Assembly (NCBI GenBank): GCA_024405415.1
Contig: JAKSOV010000008.1
Coordinates: 1 to 36,114 of the forward strand
Length of the DNA: 36,114 bases
Source of the DNA: Akkermansia sp.
Lineage (GTDB): Bacteria; Verrucomicrobiota; Verrucomicrobiia; Verrucomicrobiales; Akkermansiaceae
Direction of reading: 5' to 3'
In this document: positions 7,547 through 15,263 of the stretch, one piece after another
How positions within the stretch are numbered: position 1 is the stretch's first letter
How the letters are laid out: every line of letters starts with the position of its first letter
Position numbers and translations under genes: made by a program
The notes under the pieces: generated by a model
The model's database searches: none
What the model saw: the letters and a program-made list of their open reading frames with translations, nothing else
Told to the model about the DNA's origin: nothing

Positions 7547-7616
7547 GGGAAAGTCCGAAGGAGGATGGATGCACGCCGCGGTCTGCCGAAAAACTTCCTC
7601 TCCCCCCCCTTTAGCC

Positions 7617-7644
7617 TTGAATGTTGTACCATATCGGTTATAAT
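7617..7644 (+). promoter_or_regulatory. promoter of the murC-murB-ddl-ftsQ cluster
   Basis: TTGAAT (7617-7622) and a perfect TATAAT (7639-7644) are 16 bp apart. The -10 box ends 10 nt before the ATG at 7655, so the 5' leader is only about 3-4 nt. No Shine-Dalgarno is possible. Confidence 0.65.
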
Positions 7645-7654
7645 ACCGCGCGAG

Positions 7655-9952
7655 ATGATTGAACAACTTCGTAAGCGCCTTTTGGACCGGGAGCATCCGG
7701 TGAGAATTCATCTGATCGGTGTGGCCGGTGCGGGCATGAGCGGTCTTGCGCGCATGCTGCTGGAGATGGGGCACCGCGTGAGCGGCTGTGACCGCGTGAC
7801 AAGCATGGAGACGGAGCGCCTGCAACAGGCGGGGCTGATGTTCTCCTGCCCGCATAACCCCGATGCCGTGAAGGACGCCGAGGTGGTCATCTACTCCTCC
7901 GCCATCCGCGAGGACAACGTGGCGCTGCACGCCGCGCGCGAAAACAACTGTCTTTGCCTGCGCCGCGCCGAGTGTCTGGCCGCTATCCTCAACAACAAGA
8001 AGGGTGTGGTCGTGGCCGGCACGCACGGCAAAACGACGACCTCTTCCCTGACGACCCACCTGCTCCGCGAGGGTCGTCTGCGCCCCTGCCACTATGTGGG
8101 CGCGGAAATCCCCGTGCTGGGTGCGAACGCCCATTGGAACGCCGACAGCGACTACCTCATCGCCGAGGGCGACGAGAGCGACGGCACGCTGGTGAACTAC
8201 ATCCCCGAGCACAGCATCATCCTCAACATCGAGGCCGAGCACCTCGATTTCTACCGCGACCTCGACCACATCAAGAGCGTCTTTGATACCCTCTGCAAGC
8301 AGACGCGCGGCATCATCTTCTACTGCAAGGCCGATGCGGGCGCCGCCGATGTCTGCGGCAAGTACGAAAACGCCATCTCCTACGGCTGGCAGGATGCGGA
8401 CTACACCGCCACCGACGTGACCGTGAAGCGCGGCCGCACGCTCTACACCATCAACCACCACGGCACGCCGCTGGGTCGCGTGGAGCTGGGCATCCCCGGT
8501 CGCCACAATGTGCTGAACTCCCTTGCCGCCACCGCCGCCGCGCTGGAGATGGGCTGTGATTTCGCCAGCATCACGCGCGGCCTTGCCTCCTTCGCGGGTG
8601 CCCGCCGCCGTTTTGAGACCAAGTACCTCTCCCGCGACTACCGAGTGGTGGATGACTACGGCCACCACCCCACGGAGATTGCCGCCACCCTGCAAACGGC
8701 GCAGAGCCTGAAGCCCGACCGCCTGGTCGTGCTCTTCCAGCCGCACCGCTACACCCGCACACAGCTGCTGCGCAACGACTTCGGCCGAGTGTTGCAGAAT
8801 GTGGACCAACTCTTTGTCGCCGATGTGTACCCTGCCAGCGAGCTGCCCATCCCCGGCATCAGCGGCCAGACGATTGTCGACGCCGTGCAGGAGCACGGCC
8901 CCGTACCCGCGCAGTTCCTGCCGAACCTGTCGCTGGCCCACCACGTGGTCGGCAACATCCTGCGCCCCGGCGACCTCTTCCTGACGCTGGGTGCAGGCAA
9001 TGTGCATGAGTCCGGCGCCAAGATTGCCGCAGACCTGCGCGTGCTCGCCGAGATGCACCAGGAGTGCGGCGACGTGACCGCCCGCCTGTATGAGCCCATG
9101 AGCAAGCACACGACCGTGGGCGTGGGCGGCGAGGCGCAGTACTGGATTGAGCCTGACAGCGTGAAGAGCATGCAGGCCGTCCTCAATTTCTTCAAGGACC
9201 GCAACATCCCCGTGCATATCGTGGGCCGCGGCAGCAATCTCGTAGTTCGCAACGGCGGCATCCGCGGCGCGGTGATTCACCCCGCGGGCGGTGCGTTCGA
9301 GAAGCTGGAGCTGCACGGCAACAAGATTACCGCGGGCGCGGGCGTGCGTCTCAAGAAGCTCGCCGCCTTTGCCGCGCAGAACGGCATCGCGGGCTTCGAG
9401 TGGATGGACGGCATTCCCGGCTGCGTGGGCGGCAGTCTGCGCATGAATGCGGGCAGCATGGGTTCCGACATGGCCTCCGTCTTTGTGAAGGCCACCGCGC
9501 TGGACGAGGACGGCGAGCTGGTGGAGGTGGAGCGTGACACGATGCCCGCCCCCAAGTACCGCAGCATGCCCGCCTTTGAGCACACGATGGTGGCGGAAGC
9601 CACCTTCGCGGGCACCCCCGGCGACACCGCCGCCATCGAAGCGAAGATGGAGGAATACCGCGCCAAGCGCAAGGCGAGCCAGCCGCAGGAGCCGAGCTTC
9701 GGCTGCACCTTCGTGAACCCCGCCGAGATTCCCGCGGGCAAGCTCATCGAGGAGCTGGGCCTGAAGGGCACGAGCATCGGCGGCGCGCAGGTCTCTACCG
9801 TCCACGGCAATTTCATCGTCAACACGGGCAACGCCAAGGCCACGGATGTGACGGAGCTCATCGACCTCATCCGCGCCAAAGCCAAGGCCGAGCGCGGCAT
9901 CACGCTCCGCACGGAGGTTCAGGTCATCGGCGACCGAGAAGCCGAGTTCTGA
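7655..9952 (+). CDS. murCB: bifunctional UDP-MurNAc--L-alanine ligase / UDP-MurNAc dehydrogenase (MurC-MurB fusion)
   Basis: A 765-aa fusion of two peptidoglycan precursor enzymes. Residues 1 to about 470 are MurC, with the nucleotide-binding GVAGAGMSGLA start, the ATP loop AGTHGKTTTSS near residue 121, DESDGT, and the DDYGHHPTEI motif. It adds L-Ala to UDP-MurNAc. From about residue 475 the MurB part follows, with FAD-binding GRGSNLVVRNGG and GIPGCVGGSLRMNAGS, and the conserved Glu in LRTEVQVIG. It reduces enolpyruvyl-UDP-GlcNAc with NADPH. In the PSFGCTF motif Cys684 replaces the Ser that serves as proton donor in characterised MurB. MurB precedes MurC in the pathway, but their order in the protein is reversed. 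The start fits the -10 box. ddl and ftsQ follow. Confidence 0.93.
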   Translation: MIEQLRKRLLDREHPVRIHLIGVAGAGMSGLARMLLEMGHRVSGCDRVTSMETERLQQAGLMFSCPHNPDAVKDAEVVIYSSAIREDNVALHAARENNCLCLRRAECLAAILNNKKGVVVAGTHGKTTTSSLTTHLLREGRLRPCHYVGAEIPVLGANAHWNADSDYLIAEGDESDGTLVNYIPEHSIILNIEAEHLDFYRDLDHIKSVFDTLCKQTRGIIFYCKADAGAADVCGKYENAISYGWQDADYTATDVTVKRGRTLYTINHHGTPLGRVELGIPGRHNVLNSLAATAAALEMGCDFASITRGLASFAGARRRFETKYLSRDYRVVDDYGHHPTEIAATLQTAQSLKPDRLVVLFQPHRYTRTQLLRNDFGRVLQNVDQLFVADVYPASELPIPGISGQTIVDAVQEHGPVPAQFLPNLSLAHHVVGNILRPGDLFLTLGAGNVHESGAKIAADLRVLAEMHQECGDVTARLYEPMSKHTTVGVGGEAQYWIEPDSVKSMQAVLNFFKDRNIPVHIVGRGSNLVVRNGGIRGAVIHPAGGAFEKLELHGNKITAGAGVRLKKLAAFAAQNGIAGFEWMDGIPGCVGGSLRMNAGSMGSDMASVFVKATALDEDGELVEVERDTMPAPKYRSMPAFEHTMVAEATFAGTPGDTAAIEAKMEEYRAKRKASQPQEPSFGCTFVNPAEIPAGKLIEELGLKGTSIGGAQVSTVHGNFIVNTGNAKATDVTELIDLIRAKAKAERGITLRTEVQVIGDREAEF

Positions 9953-9955
9953 AAA

Positions 9956-10058
9956 TGTACAATGTACAAAGTACAATGTACAAATCATTAAAATCGTGCG
10001 CCTCCGGCGCAGGAATTTTCTAAATCACAAATCTCAAATCACATATTTCTTATCACAA
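9956..10058 (+). repeat. double heptamer-hairpin element between murCB and ddl
   Basis: A first array at 9956-9986 has three TGTACAA units and one AGTACAA, then ATC; it begins 3 nt after the murB stop. An A-rich linker leads to hairpin GCGCC (9998-10002), loop TCC, GGCGC (10006-10010). The linker GGAATTTTCT is followed by a second array of a different unit: AAATCAC (10022), AAATCTC, AAATCAC, ATATTTC and TTATCAC (to 10056). The ddl ATG at 10059 lies within the last partial unit. Two array types therefore flank one hairpin. Confidence 0.85.
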
Positions 10059-10982
10059 ATGAAAACTTTAACCAAGCAGACCCACATCGCCCTCCTCATG
10101 GGCGGCCCCGGCAATGAACGCGAAGTCTCCCTTGTGTCCGGCAAGGCCGTGCTCGAGGCGCTGCGCGCCGAGGGCTTTGTGAACGTCACCCCCGTGGACG
10201 TGACGACCGAGCGCCCCGAGATTCCTGCGGGCACGGAGCTGTGCTACAATATCATCCACGGCACCTACGGTGAGGACGGCGGTCTGCAGAGCTACCTCGA
10301 GGAGCTGGGCCTGCCCTACACGGGTGCGGGTTCTGAGACGAGCCGCATCTGCTTCGACAAGGTGCTGACGAAGAAGGCCTTTGTGGCAGCGAACGTTCCC
10401 ACGCCCGCCAGCGAGACGATTTCTCCCGACCAAATGCCCACCATCCCCGTGCCCTGCGTTATCAAGCCCCCGTGCGAGGGTTCCTCCGTGGGCGTGCAGA
10501 TTGTGCATGAGCAGAGCGAGCTCGCCGCCGCCGTGGCGGAAGCGGGCAAGTTCGGCAAGGAGCTGCTGGTGGAAGAATACATCAAGGGCAAGGAGCTGAC
10601 CGTCGCCATCTTCAACGGTGAGGCCCTGCCCGTCATTCACATCTGCCCCCGCCAGGGCTTCTATGACTACAAGAACAAGTACCCCTCAATGACGGGTGCC
10701 GTGGGTTCGGACTACATCTGCCCCGCCGACATTTCCGAGGAGGACACCAAACGCGTGCAGGAAGCCGCGCTCGCTGCATACAAAGCCGCCCATGTGGAGG
10801 TCTACGGCCGCGTGGATGTGCTGCTGACGGATGACCACAAGCCCTACGTGCTGGAAATCAACACCATCCCCGGCATGACGGGCAGTTCCCTCTTCCCCAA
10901 GGCGGCGAAGGCGGTCGGTATCTCCTACGGCGAGCTTTGCACACGCATCGCGGAGATTTCCCTCAACCAGCCCCGCGGCTAA
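10059..10982 (+). CDS. ddl: D-alanine--D-alanine ligase
   Basis: An ATP-grasp ligase joining two D-Ala for the peptidoglycan pentapeptide, cytosolic. Length 307 aa is normal. Visible motifs: MGGPGNEREVSLVSG at the N-terminus, HGTYGEDGGLQ, the ATP-grasp KPPCEGSSVGV, the omega-loop FYDYKNKY segment typical of D-Ala rather than D-lactate ligases, and the metal-binding EINTIPGMT. The start is ATG 10059; an in-frame GTG at 9996 would translate the repeat hairpin and is rejected. The start codon lies at the end of a heptamer array and has no Shine-Dalgarno. ftsQ follows after 33 bp. Confidence 0.95.
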   Translation: MKTLTKQTHIALLMGGPGNEREVSLVSGKAVLEALRAEGFVNVTPVDVTTERPEIPAGTELCYNIIHGTYGEDGGLQSYLEELGLPYTGAGSETSRICFDKVLTKKAFVAANVPTPASETISPDQMPTIPVPCVIKPPCEGSSVGVQIVHEQSELAAAVAEAGKFGKELLVEEYIKGKELTVAIFNGEALPVIHICPRQGFYDYKNKYPSMTGAVGSDYICPADISEEDTKRVQEAALAAYKAAHVEVYGRVDVLLTDDHKPYVLEINTIPGMTGSSLFPKAAKAVGISYGELCTRIAEISLNQPRG

Positions 10983-11015
10983 CAGGCTCTCAGACACCCC
11001 CGACCACCCTACCCC

Positions 11016-11906
11016 ATGAGCCGCAACCGCAACCGATACCGCAGCTCCGGCCGCGGGCAGAATGTCCAGCTGCTGGAGAAAGCGCTGTCCCTGCGCGCGC
11101 GCCTGTTCAGCGCGCTGGCGCTGCGCCGCGGCATGGCGCGCGCCCGCCGCTGGCTGCTCTATGCCCTGATTGCCCTGCCCTTTCTGGCGCTGGTGCTGAC
11201 AGCCATCCACTTCGGCATGGAGAAGGCCTACAGCCTCAATATCGACAACATCAGCTACGAGTCCCGCCAAAAACTCATCAGCAAAGAACAGGCGCTGAAG
11301 ATACTCGGCATCGAGGGCTCCGTGAACATGGCCACACTCGACGCCGTGGGCATGGCAGCCAAGCTGGAGGAGCACCCCTGCATTGAGTCCGCCCACATCC
11401 GCGCCGAGCTGCCAGACACGCTCAACATTGAGATTGACGAGCGCATCCCCATCGCCTACGTGGAGATGGAAAGCGCCGCGGACACAGGCACACGCCAACG
11501 CCTGTTCATGGACCCGAAGGGCGTTCTCTTCCCCGTGGTAGAGGAATACCACCGCGATTTCCTCGGCGTACCCGTCTGGTACCTGCACCCCGAAGACGTG
11601 CCCGAGTTCAAGGAAGGCGCCGTGGTAGAGGAACGCGCCCGCCGCCCGATTGTGGAGCTGGTCTCGGCCTCCAACCTGTACAACCTCACCGAAATCCCCG
11701 CCATCCGCGAGATTTTCCGCCCGAAGGAGTGGAAAATCATCGCCACGCTGGACGGCGATATCGAGGTTCTCATGCAGGTCTACGATATCCGCGGCCAGAT
11801 GGAGCGCCTCGCCATGATTCTTGAGCACGCCCGCGCCACCAATCGCAAGGTCCGCAGCGCCAACGTCATCCCCCGCATCAACCCGACGGTGAAATACGCG
11901 GAGTAA
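11016..11906 (+). CDS. ftsQ: cell division protein FtsQ
   Basis: A 296-aa bitopic inner-membrane divisome protein. It has a long basic cytoplasmic N-terminus (about 45 residues, R-rich) and one transmembrane helix near residues 46-68 (WLLYALIALPFLALVLTAI). The periplasmic POTRA domain follows (about 70-145), with the family pattern KILGIEG, LEEHPCIESAHIRAELPDTLNIEIDERIPIA. The C-terminal FtsQ/DivIB beta domain includes the ATLDGDIEVL strand. It recruits FtsL and FtsB in known systems. It follows murCB-ddl as in the classical dcw order, but ftsA and ftsZ are not downstream; lysS, convergent, is next. A degenerate 7-bp motif (TATCCTTTATCC) lies just after the stop. Confidence 0.88.
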   Translation: MSRNRNRYRSSGRGQNVQLLEKALSLRARLFSALALRRGMARARRWLLYALIALPFLALVLTAIHFGMEKAYSLNIDNISYESRQKLISKEQALKILGIEGSVNMATLDAVGMAAKLEEHPCIESAHIRAELPDTLNIEIDERIPIAYVEMESAADTGTRQRLFMDPKGVLFPVVEEYHRDFLGVPVWYLHPEDVPEFKEGAVVEERARRPIVELVSASNLYNLTEIPAIREIFRPKEWKIIATLDGDIEVLMQVYDIRGQMERLAMILEHARATNRKVRSANVIPRINPTVKYAE

Positions 11907-12000
11907 TTGATATCCTTTATCCGCCGCGCACCAACGCACCCCACCTGCCTCTCGGGTTACTAGCAACCCGACATGAACGATGCGGCGCACCAACAAAACA

Positions 12001-12056
12001 GCCCCGCCTGACGGGACGTCAGGCGGGGCTTGTCCCCCTGCGCGGCGCAGCCGCGC
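12001..12056 (-). terminator. terminator pair between ftsQ and lysS
   Basis: The main hairpin has a 12-bp perfect stem GCCCCGCCTGAC (12001-12012) paired with 12018-12029 and a 5-nt loop; on the minus strand it is followed by TGTTTTG, so it ends lysS. A second hairpin, GCGCGGC (12040-12046), loop GCA, GCCGCGC (12050-12056), is of the same GC type found beside the heptamer arrays, followed by GGAATCATTTG, but no array is attached here. Confidence 0.7.
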
Positions 12057-12109
12057 GGAATCATTTGCTTGCCACGGCGAAGCCTTGGCGGAGCCGGGTA
12101 ATTCCCCAA

Positions 12110-13597
12110 TCAGCCTCTGTTCTTCAGCTGCGGGAAGAGGATAATATCGCGGATGGAAGAAGCACCCGTGAGGAGCATGCAGAGGCGGTCGATACCGATG
12201 CCGATGCCGCCCGCGCTGGGCATGCCGGACTCGAGGGTCTGCACGAAGTCGTAGTCAATCTTCTGCGTTTCCTCACCCGCCTGGTGCTTGAGGCGTTCCA
12301 GCTGTTCCACGGGGTCGTTCTGCTCGGAGTAACCGGGGCAAAGCTCCTGGCCGTTCATCACCAGCTCGAACACGTCCACCACCTCGGGGTTCTCGGGGTT
12401 GGCCTTGGCCAAGGGCACAAGGTCGCGAGCCACGTGGCAGACGAAGAGCGGGTTGGCCTGCTTCTCTTCCACCAGTTTCTCGTATACCTGCTGGGTGACG
12501 GCGGTGTCATCCAGCTCGTCACCGATTTGGATGTGCAGCTCGTTCTCCGCGCGGTCGCGGCGCTGCTCGGGCGTGAGGTCGAACCAGTCGGCACCCGCCA
12601 CCTCCTTCACGAGGTCGTTGTAGTCCGCACGGCGCCAGGGGCGCGTCAGGTCCACCGTCCAGCGGAGGTTGCCCTCGTCGTCGTACTGGTCGAACTTCAG
12701 CGTGCCGAAAATCTTCTCCGCCACGGAGGTAATCATCTCCTCCATCATGTCGGCCATGGTCTCATAGTCACCGCCGGCTTCATAAACCTCCAGCACGGTG
12801 AACTCCGGGTTGTGGCGGCGGTCAACGCCCTCGTTGCGGAAATTGCGGTTCAGCTCGAACACCTTGGGGAAACCGCCCACCAGCAAACGCTTGAGGAACA
12901 GCTCGGGCGCGATGCGGAGCGTCACGGGCTTCTTGAGCGCGTTGTAGTAGGACTCGAAGGGCTTGGCAGCGGCACCGCCCGCCACGTCTTGCAGCATGGG
13001 CGTCTCCACCTCCAGGAACCCGCGATCGGTCAGGTACTTGCGCACCTCTTGGATGATGAGGGAACGCTTCACGAAGCGGTCCGCGCTGTCAGCGTTGCTC
13101 ATGAGGTCCATGTGGCGCTTGCGGTAGCGCATATCGGCATCCGCCAGGCCGTGGAACTTGTCAGGCATGGGGCGCAGAGCCTTAGACAACACCTTGAAGC
13201 TCGCCACGCGCACGCTCGGCTCGCCCGTGCGGGTGATGAAAGTCTCGCCCTCCACGCCGACCCAGTCGCCGCGCTCCAACAGCTTCCAAAGCGCCCACGC
13301 CTCCTCGGAGATAGCCTTGCGGGTGAGCATGCACTGGATGGAGCCGCGCACATCGCCGATGGTGAAGAACTGCGTCTTGCCCATGTCTCGCAGGCCGATG
13401 ATACGGCCGATGAGTTTCACCTGTTTACCCTCCGCGAAATCAGCCTTGATTTCCGCCGCATTGGTGGTGACATCGAAACGGCCGCCGTAGGGGTTCACCC
13501 CGAGGGCGCGAATCTTGTCCACCTTCTCACGGCGCACGGCAATCAGCTCTTCCTCAGAAGAGCCCGGAGCGTTATTGACAGGTTGCGTATCGGACAT
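12110..13597 (-). CDS. lysS: lysyl-tRNA synthetase (class II)
   Basis: Charges tRNA-Lys with lysine using ATP. The 495-aa length matches LysS. An N-terminal OB-fold anticodon-binding domain includes VKLIGRIIGLRDMGKTQFFTI. The class II core has motif 2, FELNRNFRNEGVDRRHNPEF, and motif 3, GIGIGIDRLCMLLTG, near the C-terminus, which ends IRDIILFPQLK. The start is ATG 13597, 9 nt after a TATAAT box on the minus strand, so the leader would be very short. It stands alone: ftsQ is convergent on one side and a large inverted repeat lies upstream. Confidence 0.96.
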   Translation of the reverse strand: MSDTQPVNNAPGSSEEELIAVRREKVDKIRALGVNPYGGRFDVTTNAAEIKADFAEGKQVKLIGRIIGLRDMGKTQFFTIGDVRGSIQCMLTRKAISEEAWALWKLLERGDWVGVEGETFITRTGEPSVRVASFKVLSKALRPMPDKFHGLADADMRYRKRHMDLMSNADSADRFVKRSLIIQEVRKYLTDRGFLEVETPMLQDVAGGAAAKPFESYYNALKKPVTLRIAPELFLKRLLVGGFPKVFELNRNFRNEGVDRRHNPEFTVLEVYEAGGDYETMADMMEEMITSVAEKIFGTLKFDQYDDEGNLRWTVDLTRPWRRADYNDLVKEVAGADWFDLTPEQRRDRAENELHIQIGDELDDTAVTQQVYEKLVEEKQANPLFVCHVARDLVPLAKANPENPEVVDVFELVMNGQELCPGYSEQNDPVEQLERLKHQAGEETQKIDYDFVQTLESGMPSAGGIGIGIDRLCMLLTGASSIRDIILFPQLKNRG

Positions 13598-13606
13598 AGC
13601 GCGCGC

Positions 13607-13635
13607 ATTATACGGAAATTCCGCAGAATTTCCAG
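13607..13635 (-). promoter_or_regulatory. lysS promoter
   Basis: On the minus strand a perfect TATAAT lies at 13612-13607, with a weak -35 (CTGGAA, 13635-13630) at 17 bp. Nine nt separate the -10 box from the ATG, so the expected leader is 0-3 nt. Confidence 0.5.
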
Positions 13636-13652
13636 CCTAAAGTCATAGAAAA

Positions 13653-13889
13653 GTTGGAAGTTGGAGGTTGTAGGTTGGAAGTTTTTGAGTTTGGCTTCCG
13701 TCTCCGCCTACGGCTACGCCGAGACAAGCGCTGTCGCTCGCGGGGAAATAAGCCACGCAAAGCGTATGCGGTAGCCTTTAATTGAAGCCGTAGCCTGCGC
13801 TATGCGTTTCGTTTATCCCTGCGGCGACAGCCGCACGAATTTCAACACTTCCAACCTCCAACCTCCAACCTCCAACTTCCAACTTCCCC
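13653..13889. repeat. large inverted heptamer-hairpin element (GTTGGAG type)
   Basis: The left array (13653-13680) has units GTTGGAA, GTTGGAG, GTTGTAG and GTTGGAA. The right array (13848-13889) has the complementary units CTTCCAA, CCTCCAA x3, CTTCCAA and CTTCCCC. Between them the sequence is itself an imperfect inverted repeat: GCGCTGTCGCTCGC on the left answers the GCGGC-GACA-GCCGC hairpin (13821-13834) on the right, and the inner GCAAAGCG and CTATGCG segments also pair. The left side carries an extra hairpin near 13700-13726. The right array abuts the stop codon of the HAD gene at 13890. The element fills almost the whole 292-bp gap and has no gene. Confidence 0.85.
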
Positions 13890-14522
13890 TCACCCCTCCA
13901 CCGCCGGGCAGGCGCCCACGCGGCAAGTGGCCATGCCGCCCGCGCGGGCAGCGGCCAGCCCCGGCTCCGCATCCTCAAAGACGATGCAGCTCTCGGGTGC
14001 TACGCCCATGCGCTCCGCGCAGAGCAGGAAAATATCGGGGTTGGGCTTGCCGCGACCGGGCGGCACATCCCCCGGCGTCACGATGATGGGGAACCAATCC
14101 GCCAGCCCCGCCGAACGCAGCGTCTCCATGGCCCCCGGCAGCATACTGCCCGTGCCGATGGCGTAGGGAATCCCCTGCTCTCTCAGGCGGCGGACAAGAG
14201 ACACCGTCTCCGCAATCACGGGCAGGTGCTCCGACTCCAACAGGTAGGCATAGCGCTCGCGCTTCTCATCCGCCACCGTTTCAGGCTCCATCTGCAGGCC
14301 GTAGACGCGGTTCAGGTCCGCCACGATGTCGGGCGCGGCCATGCCGCCGTGGGCCACAAACTCATCCCACAAAAACACCTCGTGCGGCGCGCCGTGCTTG
14401 TGCAGCGCCCAGCGCCACGCGCGGAAATGCGTGGGCATGCTGTCCACCAGCGTGCCGTCCAAATCGAAAATATAGCCGCCGTAGCTCTGCTGCGGCAGGG
14501 TAACGCGGGGGGACGTGCTCAT
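13890..14522 (-). CDS. HAD-superfamily phosphatase, beta-phosphoglucomutase-like
   Basis: A 210-aa hydrolase acting on a small phosphorylated substrate that sequence does not reveal. It shows all HAD motifs: motif I FDLDGTLVDS with the nucleophile Asp, motif II as the GTGS segment, motif III K in GRGKPNPDIFL, and motif IV VFEDAEPGL. A cap insertion of about 70 residues follows motif I, as in subfamily IA. The ATG at 14522 overlaps the trkA stop (TGATG), so it is translated with the K+ uptake genes, although no direct link is known. The stop codon directly abuts a heptamer array. Confidence 0.85.
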   Translation of the reverse strand: MSTSPRVTLPQQSYGGYIFDLDGTLVDSMPTHFRAWRWALHKHGAPHEVFLWDEFVAHGGMAAPDIVADLNRVYGLQMEPETVADEKRERYAYLLESEHLPVIAETVSLVRRLREQGIPYAIGTGSMLPGAMETLRSAGLADWFPIIVTPGDVPPGRGKPNPDIFLLCAERMGVAPESCIVFEDAEPGLAAARAGGMATCRVGACPAVEG

Positions 14523-15226
14523 CACAGCTTGAACTTAGCGGCGAATTTCTGGAGGTCGCTGTCCTTGCCGAACAGCACCAGCACATCGCCCTCCTGGAAC
14601 TGCATGCCCGCCTCGGGCGTGTCGATGACAGGCTGCTCAGGCTCCGCGAACACATCGTCCGTCGTGGTATCCTCCTTGGCCTTGCCGCGGCGCACCGTCA
14701 GCAGGTTCAGGCGGTAATCCGCGCGCAGACCCACCTCGCTGAGCTTCTTGCCCACCCACTCCGCAGGCAGCGGAATATCCGCCAGCGAGTGCGTCTCATC
14801 CAGCTTGCGGAGGCGCACCAAGCCCTCCGCCGTGAAGCGCTGCGTGAGCTGGCGGGCGGCCACATCCTCCACGCGGAAAATATCCGTCACGCCGATGAGC
14901 TTGAGCATCTTCGTCTGCAGCTCATTCACCGAGCGAGCCAGCAGATTCTTCACGCCCATCTCGCGCAGCTGGGCGGTAATCATGAGATTGCGCTCGTAGT
15001 TCTCACCTACGGCCACAATCACATAGGTATCATCGCTCACCAGCTCCAGCTTGCCGAGCACGCGGGGGTCCGTGGCATCGCCGATGAGGGCGTAGGCAAC
15101 GCTGTCCTTGATGGCATTGATGGGCGCCTCCTGAGAATCCAGCACCGTCACCTCGTAGCCGAGAGCGGTGAGATTGATGGCGAGGGCGCGTCCGAACTGA
15201 CCGCAGCCGATAATGACGAATTTCAT
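14522..15226 (-). CDS. trkA: Trk/Ktr potassium uptake regulatory subunit TrkA
   Basis: A cytosolic regulatory subunit that gates the TrkH channel in response to nucleotides. The N-terminal RCK Rossmann domain begins FVIIGCGQFGRALA with the GxGxxG motif and the acidic LDSQE; the ribose-contacting IGDATD follows. The C-terminal TrkA-C domain covers about residues 140-230 (IPLPAEWVGKKLSEVGL). At 234 aa it has one RCK unit, as in KtrA, rather than the doubled E. coli TrkA. An acidic insertion (KEDTTTDDVFAEPEQP) in the C-terminal domain is unusual. The ATG lies 37 bp after trkH. Confidence 0.92.
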   Translation of the reverse strand: MKFVIIGCGQFGRALAINLTALGYEVTVLDSQEAPINAIKDSVAYALIGDATDPRVLGKLELVSDDTYVIVAVGENYERNLMITAQLREMGVKNLLARSVNELQTKMLKLIGVTDIFRVEDVAARQLTQRFTAEGLVRLRKLDETHSLADIPLPAEWVGKKLSEVGLRADYRLNLLTVRRGKAKEDTTTDDVFAEPEQPVIDTPEAGMQFQEGDVLVLFGKDSDLQKFAAKFKL

Positions 15227-15263
15227 GATATTTCGGGGGTTAGAAGATGAAGGGGAGGGAAAA

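Noticed and set aside
6983-9988. Long minus-strand open frame of about 1000 codons across murCB
   Set aside because: It is antisense to a protein with all MurC and MurB motifs; its residue make-up (H, A, G, V, R-rich, no motifs) is the usual GC-rich shadow. Only the part at 6983-7510 is a real gene.
9996-10058. Upstream GTG start for ddl
   Set aside because: It would translate a GC hairpin and a heptamer array and gives an N-terminus unlike any Ddl; ATG 10059 matches the family.
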